From Strongyloides papillosus (taxonomy: Eukaryota; Nematoda; Chromadorea; Rhabditida; Strongyloididae): a stretch of 64,000 nt of DNA. Position 1 is the first letter of the stretch; each line of letters begins with the position of its first letter. Under the pieces are notes generated by a model. It was given only the letters and a program-made list of their open reading frames with translations, had not been told where the DNA came from and searched no databases. The DNA lies in NCBI GenBank assembly GCA_005656395.1, contig SRSI01000069.1, positions 62,001 to 126,000 of the forward strand, given 5' to 3'. Made by a program: the position numbers and the translations under genes. This document shows, in pieces, positions 10,426 through 21,700 of this stretch.

Positions 10426-13400
10426 GTGGAAGATATCATTTCTAGGATAAATCGTGATTCTGACGTAGAGGAGGTTCCACCTGGGTTAAACTTAGATACT
10501 GACAAAGAAGGGTATCTGTCTGAAGAGGAAGTAAACACTGTTATAGAGAAGGATATCTCTGGGTTAAGTGTTAATACTTTTGTGGAGGAAATTTCATCAA
10601 GTGTTGTAGTGGTAAAGAAGACTGCAAAGATGAATGCATGGTTATGTCATCCTCTGTATGAAGATACCAAAGATGTCGGTGAATGGTTAGATGGTCTGAA
10701 GATGTCATCAATGATCGATGACGTGGAAGAGAGGAAATGTACCTATTTAGCTCATCTACGTGGCAATGATACAATTAAGAAAATTATCAGTTCTTATTGC
10801 AGTGATGTAACTAATTGGAGTGATCTTAAAACTATTCTTGTTAAGCGATGTGGTAAAGGTATCAGTAAAGAGTTGTCAATGATGAAGTTGAAGACCTTTG
10901 AGTTTAAAGTTAATGAAGGTATTAAAGATCAAGTAATTGAGTTCGGAAAGCTAATTGATGTTATTTTACCTGATGAGTTGTCAAGTGATCTTGGTATGGA
11001 TATTAAGAAATTGATGCTTCAAACTTATTTGAGAGATCATAATGTTTTATGGAATCGTTGTAATGATGGGAAACATGATAATATGTATGAACTTGCTGGT
11101 GATTTGGAAATGACATGGGCTAGAAAGAAAAGTTCAAGTGGTAATAATTTTCATGGTAGAAAGAAGTTCATAGATAAGAAGGATAATGTTAAGACTGAGA
11201 TTAAAGGTAGTAATGGTAAATGTTTTGGATGTGGTGAGGCTGGCCACTATAAAAATAATTGTCTAAAGTCTGGTGATAAGGTTAAGAAGATTAACGGTCC
11301 TGTTGAAAATGCTAAAAGAGTTGAACAACTAGAAAATATGATTGAGAAGTTGTTAGAAAAAGAACATTTTGGTGAATTTGTTAGGAGAACGAATGATTTA
11401 AAGAATGGTACTCTTGTTGATGGTTCGAAACTAACGTCTCGTAGGGCAGATTGTAAAGCTGAATTTTATCTGCCAATTGGTATTTCTTATGGTAGTGAAG
11501 ATGTTAAGTTTAAGCCTGTGGTAGGTTTGGTAGATACTGGAAGCACTAAATGCATAATTTCACGTTCAACTGCGAATTTGATTGGTATTTCTTGTAGTTT
11601 CTTACGTCCGAAAACGTATAGTTTAGCCAACAATTCTAGTTGGAAAGTGTTAGGTGAAGTTGAAGTTCAAATTAAAGTTGGTAAAAATGTTGTAGATGTA
11701 CAAGTAGCTGTTGTCCCTGATTCTGAAGTTTCACAGTCTCATAATAAGTTTCAAATGTTATTGGGAAGTGATTTGCTTAAAGCCTGTGGAATTGTTATTG
11801 ACTTTAAGAACATGAAGATGTACATGGATGAGAAACAGTTAGTGTCATTTAATGAAATTAAAGCTAATTTTGTACGGTTGGTTAGAAATGTACGTCGAAT
11901 TAACATAGATATGACTCAGTCCATTGTGAAGAAGTTTCCAGAAGTAATGTCGAGAGAGAAAACTGATATTGGAGAATGTACAATTTCAGCAAGACCTATC
12001 TTGTTTGTAGAAGGGGCGAAATTTCCTAAGATAACAAGATTCAATCATAATTATGAGAAACAGAAGATAATTGCTGCTCAGATTAAGGAGTGGAAAGATA
12101 TGGGTGTCTTAGAAGAAGCTGATGCTCAAATAATTCTCAATGTTACTGTTGTTCGAAAGAAAGAAGCAATTCTTGAAGAAGAGATTGATGGAAATGTCAT
12201 GCAATCACGTGCTGTTAGTGGATGGAGAACTTGTATTGATGGTCGTCCTGCTAATAAGATTCTTCAGTATGTTTCTTATGGTACTAAAGTTTTATCTCAA
12301 CGTTTATCTCAATTGCAAGGTGCTACTAAGTTTAGTAATTTTGATTTAAGACAGTTTTATTTGCAAGTAAAAATGGCAGATGTTAATCTTAATCAATTTG
12401 GTGTTCAATGTCCTATCAGTAACAAGGTTTTTGCATTAAGAAGAATTCCGTTTGGTCTGTCTGTTAGTAGTAGTTTATGTCAAGAAGTATTAGATAAGGT
12501 TTTAATGATGGCAGAGATTGAAATATGCAAGACATTGATGTTAGATGGTGAGATGGAGAAAATTGCTCCGGAAAGGAAATTTGGTTTGTTTTCATATCAA
12601 GATGATATTGTGTTCTTTACAAAGAAAGAGTTGGAGTCTTCACATTTTAAAATGGTCGAGATAATTTTTCAAACGTTTAAACAGATGAATTTGAAAATTA
12701 ATGTAGCGAAGATGTCATTAAACGTGGATGAAATTCAATTTTTGAACTTTATGGTAAGTGCTAAAGGTTTAGCTCCGTGTTTAGAATATGTCAAAGCTAT
12801 TCAAGAAGTCCAAGCTCCAGTAGGAAAGAAGTCGTTGCAAAGATTCATTGGTATGATACAATATTATCGTATTTTTATAGAGAATATTACAAAGAAACAA
12901 TTGCCACTGCTTAAGTTATTGGAAAAGAATTCTATCTGGAAATGGGGAAAGGAGGAACAAAATAGTTTTGAGATGTTAAAGATGGATTTGATTAATGCTG
13001 CACAAATTAAATTACCTGATGTTATGAAAAGATTTTATTTATTCACTGATTGTTCTAAAGATTGTGAGGCAGGAGTTCTTGCTCAAGAAGATGAAGAATT
13101 TGGTAATGCCTTAAGACCATGTGCCTTTTATTCAAAACGTTTACATTGTTCTGGTTATACTCCAAGTGTGTTATTAGAATTACGTGCTCTATGTAACAGT
13201 TTATTGTATTTCAAGAAGTTAGTTGGAAATGCTCAAGTAATTGCTAAGAGTGATCATAAACCCTTGATAAGTATGTTGACTAATGGTAAAGAAAGTAGTT
13301 CTAAGTTTATGAAATATATCAATCTTATAAATGAGTTTGGAAATGTTGAAGTAATGTTTATAGAAGGAAAGAAAAATATACCTGCTGATTTTTTATCTCG

Positions 13401-14547
13401 TGCATTTGTTAGGAAAGTAATGGTTAATGATTCTGTTAAAGATAGCCCTCCAGATCCAAATAAAATGAAAGAAATTTTTCATCAATATCATGATTGTTTA
13501 GGTCACGCTAGTTTAGCAAGATGTACACCTATTGTTTTATTACGTCATAATTGGATTGGTATTAAACGTGATCTAGCTAACTATATTGACCAGTGTTCTA
13601 CATGTAAAGTTGCCGTTGCTAAGTATAAAGAAAGGATGAAAGTAAATGTTATTGTACCTTCTAGACCACTTCAGATGTTGGCTATGGATGTTTCTGGGCC
13701 TCATAAAATAAGTTTGTCTGGTCATAAATATGTTCTAGGAGTTGTAGATGTTTTTTCTAAATATTTATGGTTATTTCCTTTACGTGATATCAAGACAAGT
13801 ACAATAAGTAAAGAGTTAGAAACAAGAATTTTTATCCCATTCTCGTCTCCAATTTACATGCGTAGTGATTGTGCTTCAACTATGTTAGGAGGAGAGGTAA
13901 AGACATTGATGGAAAAGTATAATGTTATTGTTGATCCAGGAATTGTTGGATATAAACAGTCAAATTGTATGATTGAAAGGTGTTTCAGATCTTTAAATAT
14001 TACAATGAGGAAAAGTCTTGATAATTTTGATTTATGGAATGAAGTTGTATGGTCAACAATGTATTCATATAATAGACTAGTTCATGGTACCACTCTGCAC
14101 ACACCGTATGAAATTATGTTTGGTCAAAAGCCAATTCTCAAATCAGATGACAGAGAGGAGGTTGAAAAAATTGCTGATTTTAAAGATAATGAAATAATTA
14201 GAAGTCAAACATACCTTTTAGTTGAACAGTTAATAGAAGCTGTTAGAGGAAAACGTTATGATGAAGATAATTATGAAGTAACACGCTGTGGTAATGATGA
14301 TAAATTAAATGTAACCGACAAACCACTGGGTGATCTTGAAAAGAAAAGTCCTTTGAAAAAACTTAAGGTTGGTGATCGCGTTATCATTCGTGATCATACT
14401 AGTGGTAAATGGGATGTGATCTATTCTGGAGGTAATGATAATGCATATATTGTCAAATCACTTTTAAAGAATGCTGCTTATGTAGTCAAGGAAAAGGAAA
14501 GAGGTCGTCCTAAGAAAGTTCATTTACAAGATATTAAACTTATTTAA
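10426..14547 (+). CDS. Gag-Pol polyprotein of the gypsy-type element
   Basis: Single frame, open from 10396 to TAA at 14545-14547; there is no ATG before 10630, so the start is unclear (GTG at 10426, ATG at 10630, or a spliced leader). Numbered from 10426: zinc knuckle CFGCGEAGHYKNNC (CX2CX4HX4C) at about 266-279; aspartic protease VDTGS near 369; reverse transcriptase with FDLRQFYLQV and catalytic YQDD at 724-727; RNase H with FTDCSKD; integrase HHCC zinc finger from about 1019, and the catalytic triad D1088, D1148, E1184, the last two exactly 35 residues apart. A basic tail (GRPKK) closes the protein. All key catalytic residues are present. Gag and Pol are fused in one frame, with no frameshift or stop between them. 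Second position of the RT box is Gln (YQDD), where Val, Ile or Leu is commoner. Confidence 0.9.
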   Translation: MEDIISRINRDSDVEEVPPGLNLDTDKEGYLSEEEVNTVIEKDISGLSVNTFVEEISSSVVVVKKTAKMNAWLCHPLYEDTKDVGEWLDGLKMSSMIDDVEERKCTYLAHLRGNDTIKKIISSYCSDVTNWSDLKTILVKRCGKGISKELSMMKLKTFEFKVNEGIKDQVIEFGKLIDVILPDELSSDLGMDIKKLMLQTYLRDHNVLWNRCNDGKHDNMYELAGDLEMTWARKKSSSGNNFHGRKKFIDKKDNVKTEIKGSNGKCFGCGEAGHYKNNCLKSGDKVKKINGPVENAKRVEQLENMIEKLLEKEHFGEFVRRTNDLKNGTLVDGSKLTSRRADCKAEFYLPIGISYGSEDVKFKPVVGLVDTGSTKCIISRSTANLIGISCSFLRPKTYSLANNSSWKVLGEVEVQIKVGKNVVDVQVAVVPDSEVSQSHNKFQMLLGSDLLKACGIVIDFKNMKMYMDEKQLVSFNEIKANFVRLVRNVRRINIDMTQSIVKKFPEVMSREKTDIGECTISARPILFVEGAKFPKITRFNHNYEKQKIIAAQIKEWKDMGVLEEADAQIILNVTVVRKKEAILEEEIDGNVMQSRAVSGWRTCIDGRPANKILQYVSYGTKVLSQRLSQLQGATKFSNFDLRQFYLQVKMADVNLNQFGVQCPISNKVFALRRIPFGLSVSSSLCQEVLDKVLMMAEIEICKTLMLDGEMEKIAPERKFGLFSYQDDIVFFTKKELESSHFKMVEIIFQTFKQMNLKINVAKMSLNVDEIQFLNFMVSAKGLAPCLEYVKAIQEVQAPVGKKSLQRFIGMIQYYRIFIENITKKQLPLLKLLEKNSIWKWGKEEQNSFEMLKMDLINAAQIKLPDVMKRFYLFTDCSKDCEAGVLAQEDEEFGNALRPCAFYSKRLHCSGYTPSVLLELRALCNSLLYFKKLVGNAQVIAKSDHKPLISMLTNGKESSSKFMKYINLINEFGNVEVMFIEGKKNIPADFLSRAFVRKVMVNDSVKDSPPDPNKMKEIFHQYHDCLGHASLARCTPIVLLRHNWIGIKRDLANYIDQCSTCKVAVAKYKERMKVNVIVPSRPLQMLAMDVSGPHKISLSGHKYVLGVVDVFSKYLWLFPLRDIKTSTISKELETRIFIPFSSPIYMRSDCASTMLGGEVKTLMEKYNVIVDPGIVGYKQSNCMIERCFRSLNITMRKSLDNFDLWNEVVWSTMYSYNRLVHGTTLHTPYEIMFGQKPILKSDDREEVEKIADFKDNEIIRSQTYLLVEQLIEAVRGKRYDEDNYEVTRCGNDDKLNVTDKPLGDLEKKSPLKKLKVGDRVIIRDHTSGKWDVIYSGGNDNAYIVKSLLKNAAYVVKEKERGRPKKVHLQDIKLI

Positions 14548-14621
14548 TGCTATTTATGGTAATGGAAGTTTTAAGCAGGGAGATATTTGGAAAAAATGTT
14601 TAATTTGTATTTTAAATTTGT

Positions 14622-14628
14622 GGGGAGA
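14622..14628 (+). promoter_or_regulatory. Polypurine tract of the LTR element
   Basis: The run GGGGAGA sits directly against the right LTR, the position expected for the plus-strand primer of reverse transcription. Confidence 0.6.
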
Positions 14629-14776
14629 AGTAAAAATGCAAATTTAGTATAAATTTTATACTATATTAAATTATAAATTTCACATTTTTATCATTATTAT
14701 ATCTTTGTCTTTTGATATTTATTATATTCATTTATTTTAATTATAGATATTAAGAGACAAATAAATTAAATTTACT
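14629..14776 (+). repeat. Right (3') LTR
   Basis: Identical by eye to the left LTR over 148 bp; followed by ATAG, which also precedes the left LTR. Confidence 0.9.
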
Positions 14777-14780
14777 ATAG

Positions 14781-15764
14781 CAAAAATTATTTCTGTAGAA
14801 TGTTATGGGTTTAATTTTATGTTCGAATTATCATTGATTAAATAATTTTAGTAGGTTAATTTTATTTAACAATAAATTCTTAAACTATACTTTTTTTTAT
14901 ATATTTTATTTTCAAAAATAAATTTTTTTATAAGTTATAGTAAAGTATACTCATAAGTGACAAAAAATACTTACTAATGATATAATTTCTCAATAGTTAC
15001 AAAATATCATGATATCAATTAATTAGGATGTATAAATATATCTTGAATATTATCAAGTGTAAACTTTCTCAAGTAATATTTCCTGTTTATCATATTTATA
15101 ATATTAATGATTACCATTAAAATATTACATATGTTTTTGAATGTTAAAAATTTCTAAACATTTTGAAAAATTTTTTTATTATATAGTTTCATGATTCTAA
15201 GATCGTTTGACAATTCAATAATTTTTCGTAAATTTTTAGTATTGAAATAGAAAAAAAATGAATAGAATGCTTACGTTAAACTTCAAATTTGTAATAAAAT
15301 GCTGGGTTTAAGTTACTGATGATGACAGAAATTCAAATATCAATTTCAGATCATTCTTATGCTTATTTTGGCGTCTTGACGTGTTTACACAAAACTTTTC
15401 TACATCTTCCACGTATACTTTTCTCCAAAAAAACTTTCGCATATATTACAATATATGGTGGTAAAATACATCAAAGCACTCAGTGTTATCATTTTTAAAA
15501 GCAAGATGTTGCGCACTTTTATAATGCTCTGATGAGAGTTTTCTTGTTTTTTTTATGGTTGTGGGAATTTTTTTTCTTCCGTAACTTTTTAACATATTTT
15601 TTAACGTCATTTTCATCTTTTTGTTTCAGAAAAATAGTATTGTCAACCAGTAGGAGCTTCTCGTCCACTACAGATTTTTATTTTGAGGTAATCAAATATT
15701 TATGTACATTATGATTGAATATTTTTAGAAAAGTACTTAAATTATTGGAGAAGTTATGGAAGAA
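14781..15764. other. AT-rich stretch leading into the 1-kb array
   Basis: No complete gene. Near 15629-15690 and 15727-15785 there are exon-like segments with acceptor and donor signals (tttcag, gtaatc, tttttag, gtaagt) that resemble the paired short blocks found in each unit of the array downstream, so this is probably a diverged first unit or its leader. An ATG at 15756 opens a short frame to the donor at about 15788. Confidence 0.35.
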
Positions 15765-18700
15765 TTGGAAATGAAACCTGAAGGAATGTAAGTTTTAATT
15801 AAAACAATTAAAAGTATATTAAAATCCGTATATCACTCATTATTACACATTAGGTACCATTTTCCCACATTTTTTTTTGCATTCACACTCTCATACTATG
15901 GTTATTTTTATTTCAAATTAGTACTAGATTCTTTAATGACTTTGCATACGATTCGTGTGGATACACTTAGTTGAACATTTTTTTACATAGAATTTGACAC
16001 TTACAGAATATTTTTGTCCCTGGTATTTCTCTCGTTACATTTGATTAGACTGTTATTTATATTTATAGAGCCTGTGGGTTACATTAACTTCTGTAGTTTA
16101 CTTCATAAACTAGAAATATGTGCTACTAGAATCATCTACAACTTCTTTCTTTAGAATTATTTAGATATTGATGACGATAGTTTGGTTATGTATGTCTTTC
16201 TCAGGAATATCTTAACTACACTAATAAATTCCTTTATTAGTTATCATTCTTCTAGTCAAGATTAAAATCAATAAGCAAATTTATCATTGTTTACGTTCTT
16301 TTATTTCTTAAGTTGACATAAAGTAGAATGTTAGCTTCTTGTAGAATAATAACATTTATAGCTATGCAAAATTTTACTGTAATATAGTTGTTGATTTATT
16401 TTTTAACTTCCTAAACAGTAGATGAATTCTTGTGCTTTCCATTCTTAAGAACGTCAATTTCCATTGATCTACTACTTCAATATTATTATATACCGATGTC
16501 GTTCTAACTGTTCTTTATTCAAGTTTAAAGTAAACTAAGTGAGAGTACTACATTACCAATGAGGGTATTTTTTTTGTAACTTTTATACTTTTGACACATG
16601 GGAAAAAACATATAAATATTAGTAAGTTCCATATTGTACACCATTTCCAATTTAGGATGTTATTTTTTTGGCGCGCTTTATCATTGATTAAAAGTGTTAG
16701 TGTATTTGTCTTTTTAACATTTACTTTTTCTAGTATTTCAATAAACTTCTGAACTGGAGATGCTTCAAAACGGAGTGAATATTGTGATAGTAAAGTTAAT
16801 GTAGATTTTGTTTTGGCATTTCAATTGTACTAGTATTTTTCTGGATGTATTAAAGAAAGTGGAGCTGAAAGAATGTAAGTTTTGATTGAATATATATGTG
16901 AATCCGTATACCGCCCATGATTACATATTATATACATTTTTTCACATTTTTTACTAGGTTGTACATCTTTGTTGGATTAATACTGTGGTAACTTTTATTT
17001 CAATTAAATACTAGATTCTTTAATGACCAAACATACATTCATATAGACGCCCTTGCTTGAATCTTCTTTATACGTAGAATTTGACGTTTAGTGAATATCT
17101 CCATCCTATGTATCTGTTTGAGTCACGGTTGTAGACATATCATTATACATGATTATGTTGTTAATTATAGTTAGAGGGTCATGTAAGTTACACTAACTCC
17201 TATGAGCCATTTTTTATGATAGAATATGTCTTGCTAGGAGCGTCTGGACTTTCCTCTTTCAATTATCATTGATACCATTTTGATTCACTTCCTTCTATTT
17301 CTTAGAATATTGCTAAAATAAAAGGCTAGCTTCATGTAAAATAGCAGTTTTCTAACAACGGACGGTTGTACTTAGTAATGCAATCTTTGATTTATTTTTT
17401 AGTTTTATAAACAGTAGATGAGTTATTGCACACTACATTCTTAGGAACGTCGATTTTCATCAATATTATCACTTATATGCCAATATAGTCTTAACGATTA
17501 TTTTACTCATGTTTGTATTTAAGAAGTTACAGGTTGAGGGTACTACTTTAACCTCGAGGGAATTACTTTGTCAGTTCTTATTTTTGACATATGAAAAACA
17601 AACATATAAATATTAGTAGGTGCCTTTATTATTATCCACCATTTCCCATAGAAAGTGTACTTTTTTTGGCGCGTTTCCACATTGATTATCCTAGTTAATC
17701 ATTAAAGCAATAATGCGTTTCCTTATTCCTATATTTACTTTTTTTAAGTGCTGCTAAAAACTTCGGAGCTGGAGATGGTGCGAAATAGGAGAGAATGTTT
17801 CCAAAATCAAGTTAGCGTAGGTTTTGATATCTCAGTTGCACTAATCTTTTATTTCTAGGTGTTTCATTTTCTATGGACGCAGTTGAAAAGAATGGGGTCG
17901 AAGGGGAGAGTAAGTTTTGATTAAAATATATTTAAATCCGTATACCACCCACAATAACATATTAAGTACTATTTTCCCACGTTTTTTTTATTAGATACCC
18001 TTCCTTGAATTTTATTTATATATAGAAGTTTACATTTACTGAATATCTCCATCCCATGTATTTGTCTGAATCACGGTTATAAAAATATCATTAAACTTGA
18101 TTAGATTGTTATTTACATTTAGAGGGTCTGCAGTTATGCTAACTACCATAGACTGTTTCGTACAATAGAATATATATGTGTTATTCAAAAGCATCTACAA
18201 TTCTTCCTTTAAAATTATTTAGGTGTTGTTAACAACAATTTAATTCTGTAGGCCTTTTTTGGGGTATTTAAACTTGAAGTAGTAAATTTCTTTGGCTGTC
18301 ATTTTTCTGATCAACATTAAAAAGAAAGATCAAATTTATTATTGCTTCACGTCTTTTTATTTCTTATGTTGTTATAGGGTCAAATGTTACCCTCTTGTAA
18401 AATAATTACACTAGTATATGTAGTTCTTGATTTGTATTCTATTTTCATAAGCATTAGATGAGTTTTTTACATTCTTCATTCTTAAGAACGTTAATTTCTA
18501 TTTGATCTATTACCTCGGATATTATTATATGTCGTTATTCATGTTTAAACTAAGTTGTATATTGAGAGTACTACATTTACCCCTCGAGGGAATTACTTTG
18601 CAAGTTTTTACTTTTGACATGTGGGAAAAAACATTTAAATGTATTAGTAGATGCCATATTATACACCATTTCCCATATGAGGTTTTTTTTGGCGCCTTAC

Positions 18701-21700
18701 CTCATTGATTACCATAGTAAATCATGAAAGCATTAAATACATTTTTTTTATTATATCATTATTTACATTTTCTTTAGTGCTGTTAGAAGAAACTGCTGAA
18801 CTGGAGATGCTGCCAAATAGGGAATAATATTATGAGAATCAAGTTAACGTAGGTTTTGTTTTGATACTTCGGTTGTACTAATCTTTTATTTCTTTTTCTT
18901 AGTATTTGAATTTCTCAGGATGCAATTAAAATAATGGAACTAGAGGAATGTAAGTTTTAATAGAAAATATACTTGAATCCTTATACCACACACGAATACA
19001 TATTAGTTCCTGTTTTTTTTCACATTTTTTACCAGAATGTACGTCTTTGTTGTATTTACTACTACCTTTATACCTTGGTGATTTTTATTTTAAGTACATT
19101 AATAACTTTGCACATATTTATTTAGATCACCTTGCCTGAATTTTTTTATACATAAAAGTTTATGTTAACTGAATATCTCCATCTCGTGTATTCATTTGAA
19201 TCGCCGTTGTTGATGTCTCATTGTACGTGATTATACGATTACTTAGAATTTAAAGGATCTGTAGGTTACATTAACTCCTACGGTTTATTTTATATACTAG
19301 AATATGTGTTATCAGGAGCATCTACACTTTTTCCTTCAAAATTACTTAGGTATTGTTGACACCAATTTTGTTTTGCAGGTATTTTCTCAGGAATATCTCA
19401 ATTATACTAGTAAATTTCTATCAGTTATCATTTTCTAATTCAAAATTTGATGTAGTGTAAATTTCTTTTAAAAACTATATATTGCCTTACGTCATCGTTT
19501 TATTGCTTAGAATTGTTACAATAGTAGAATGTTGTCTTGACTTCTTTTTTAATTTTATAAACACCAGATGAATTCTTGTACTCTGCAATCTTTTAAGAAC
19601 GTCAATTTTCAATTATCTATTACCCCGATATTATTATATGCCGATATTATTTTGACTACTTTTTTATTCATGTTTAAACTAATTAAGGGTACTACTTTGT
19701 CCTCGAGAGCATTTTTTTTGTAACTTTTATACCCTTGACATGTGGAAAAAAAACATTATAAATATTACTAGTTGCCATATTATACGCTATTTCCCATAAG
19801 AAGTCTTTTTTTTGGCACGTCTTTCTCATTGATTATCGTGGTTAATCATAAAATTAATTTCCTTATTTTTATATTTCCTTTTTTTTTAGTGCTGGTGAAA
19901 GCTTCTGAGAGTTTGAGATGCTGCAAAATAGAAAACGATGTTATCAGAATCAAATTAGTGTAGGTTTTTCCTTGATATCTCCATTTTGGTAACCCTTTAT
20001 TTCTTAGTATTTGAATTTTCCTGAATGCAGTTGAAAGAATAGAGCTGAAGAAATGTAAGTTTTAATTAAAAAATATATTTCTGTCTTTATACCACCCACC
20101 GTTAGATATTAAATACTACTTTTCACATTTTTTATTAGATTATACATTTATATAAGTAGATACTCTCGCCTGAATCTTCTTTACATGTAGAGGTTGACGT
20201 TTTCTGAATATATATCTCTATCCCATATGTTCATCTTAATCGCGGTTGTGGACGTTTTGTTAATCATGATTATGGTATTATTTAGAACTTTATAGGGTCC
20301 GTAGGTTACGTTATATCTTCTATGGTCTATTTAAGCACTAGAATATGTATTACTGGAACCATCTACCCTTCTTTCTTTAAGATTACTTAGGTATTGTTGG
20401 CAATAGTTTCGTTTTGTAGGTCTTTCTCAGGAATATCATAATTGTACTAGTAAGTTTCTTTGGTTATCATTTTTTCTGATCAAGATTTGATGCTGTGTAA
20501 GTCTTTTTTAAAACTATATTGGTCCACGCTGTCGTTTTATTGTTTATATATTGTTACAAAAAGTGCTTTATCTTGACTTGTTATTTAATTTTATAAACAG
20601 TAGACGAATTCTTATATTCTCCATTCTTAAGAACGTCAATTTTCATTGATCTACTACTTCAATATCATTATATACTGATATTGTTTTTACTATTTTTTTT
20701 ATTCAAGCATAAACTAAGTAAGAGTACTATTTTACCCTTGAGGAAACTTTCTTTATAAGTTTTATACATTTGAAATGTAAGAAAAAACATTTAAATATTA
20801 GCAGGTGCCATATTATACACCATTTCCCATAGGAAGTATACTTTTTTTGGCGCGTTTTCTCATTGATTAAAATCATCCATGCATTCTTCTCTTCTAATAT
20901 TTAATTTTTTTTAATGTTGCAAAGAAACTTCTGTGCTGGAGATGCTGCAAATGGGAGACATTATTGTGAGAATCAGGTTAATGTAGGTTTTGTTTTGTGT
21001 TTCGGCTGTACTAATCTTTTATTTCTTAGTATTTATATTTCTCTGGATGCAGTCTGAAGAATGGAGATGAAAGAGAATGTATGTTTTAATTAAAAAGTAT
21101 ATTTATATCTGTGGTATACTACCCACAATCGCATATTAAGTACTGTTTTCCCATATTTTTTATTAGTTTCTACGTCTCCTTACATCCATACTTTCGTACT
21201 GTGGTGATTTTTATTTAGGTTAGTGTTAGATTCTTTAAAGACTTTGTATACTCCTCTTACTTGAATCTTATTTAGACATAAAAGTTGACGTTTGGTGAAT
21301 ATCTCTAATTATTGTTTGATTTATATTGTTATTAGATAGTAAGAAGGTCCTTGGGTTACATAATTAACTCTTATAGATTATTTTATACATTAAAATATCT
21401 GTTACTAGAATAATCTAAACTTCTTTCTTTGGAATTACTTTGGTATAATTTACACAAATTTGGTTTTATAGGTATTTGATAAAGTAGACCTTTTTAAAAC
21501 TACTAAGCAAATTTACTTTTGATTCACGTTCTTTTTTTCCTTAGATTATTGCTAAAATAAGAAACTAGCTTCATATAGAATAGCAATTTTTTTAACTATG
21601 CACAGTTATACTAGTAATGTGGTCTTTTACTTATTTTTTAGTTTCATAAACAGTAAATAAGTTTTTATACTTTGCATTCTTAAGAACATCAACTTCCATT

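Larger units (their letters stand above)
10161..14780 (+). mobile_element. Complete Ty3/gypsy-type LTR retrotransposon
   Basis: Two direct 148-bp LTRs (10165-10312 and 14629-14776) look identical base for base. They begin AGTAAA and end TTTACT, a perfect 6-bp terminal inverted repeat instead of the usual TG...CA. The flanks are ATAG on both sides (10161-10164 and 14777-14780), a 4-bp target duplication. Between them is one long frame in the order Gag zinc knuckle, protease, reverse transcriptase, RNase H, integrase, which is the Ty3/gypsy order. A purine run just before the right LTR (14622-14628) can serve as the plus-strand primer. Identical LTRs and an open frame mean a recent insertion, possibly still competent. 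No TGG-type primer-binding site follows the left LTR directly. Confidence 0.92.

Noticed and set aside
10571..10774. Minus-strand frame inside gag
   Set aside because: Shadow of the Gag-Pol frame.
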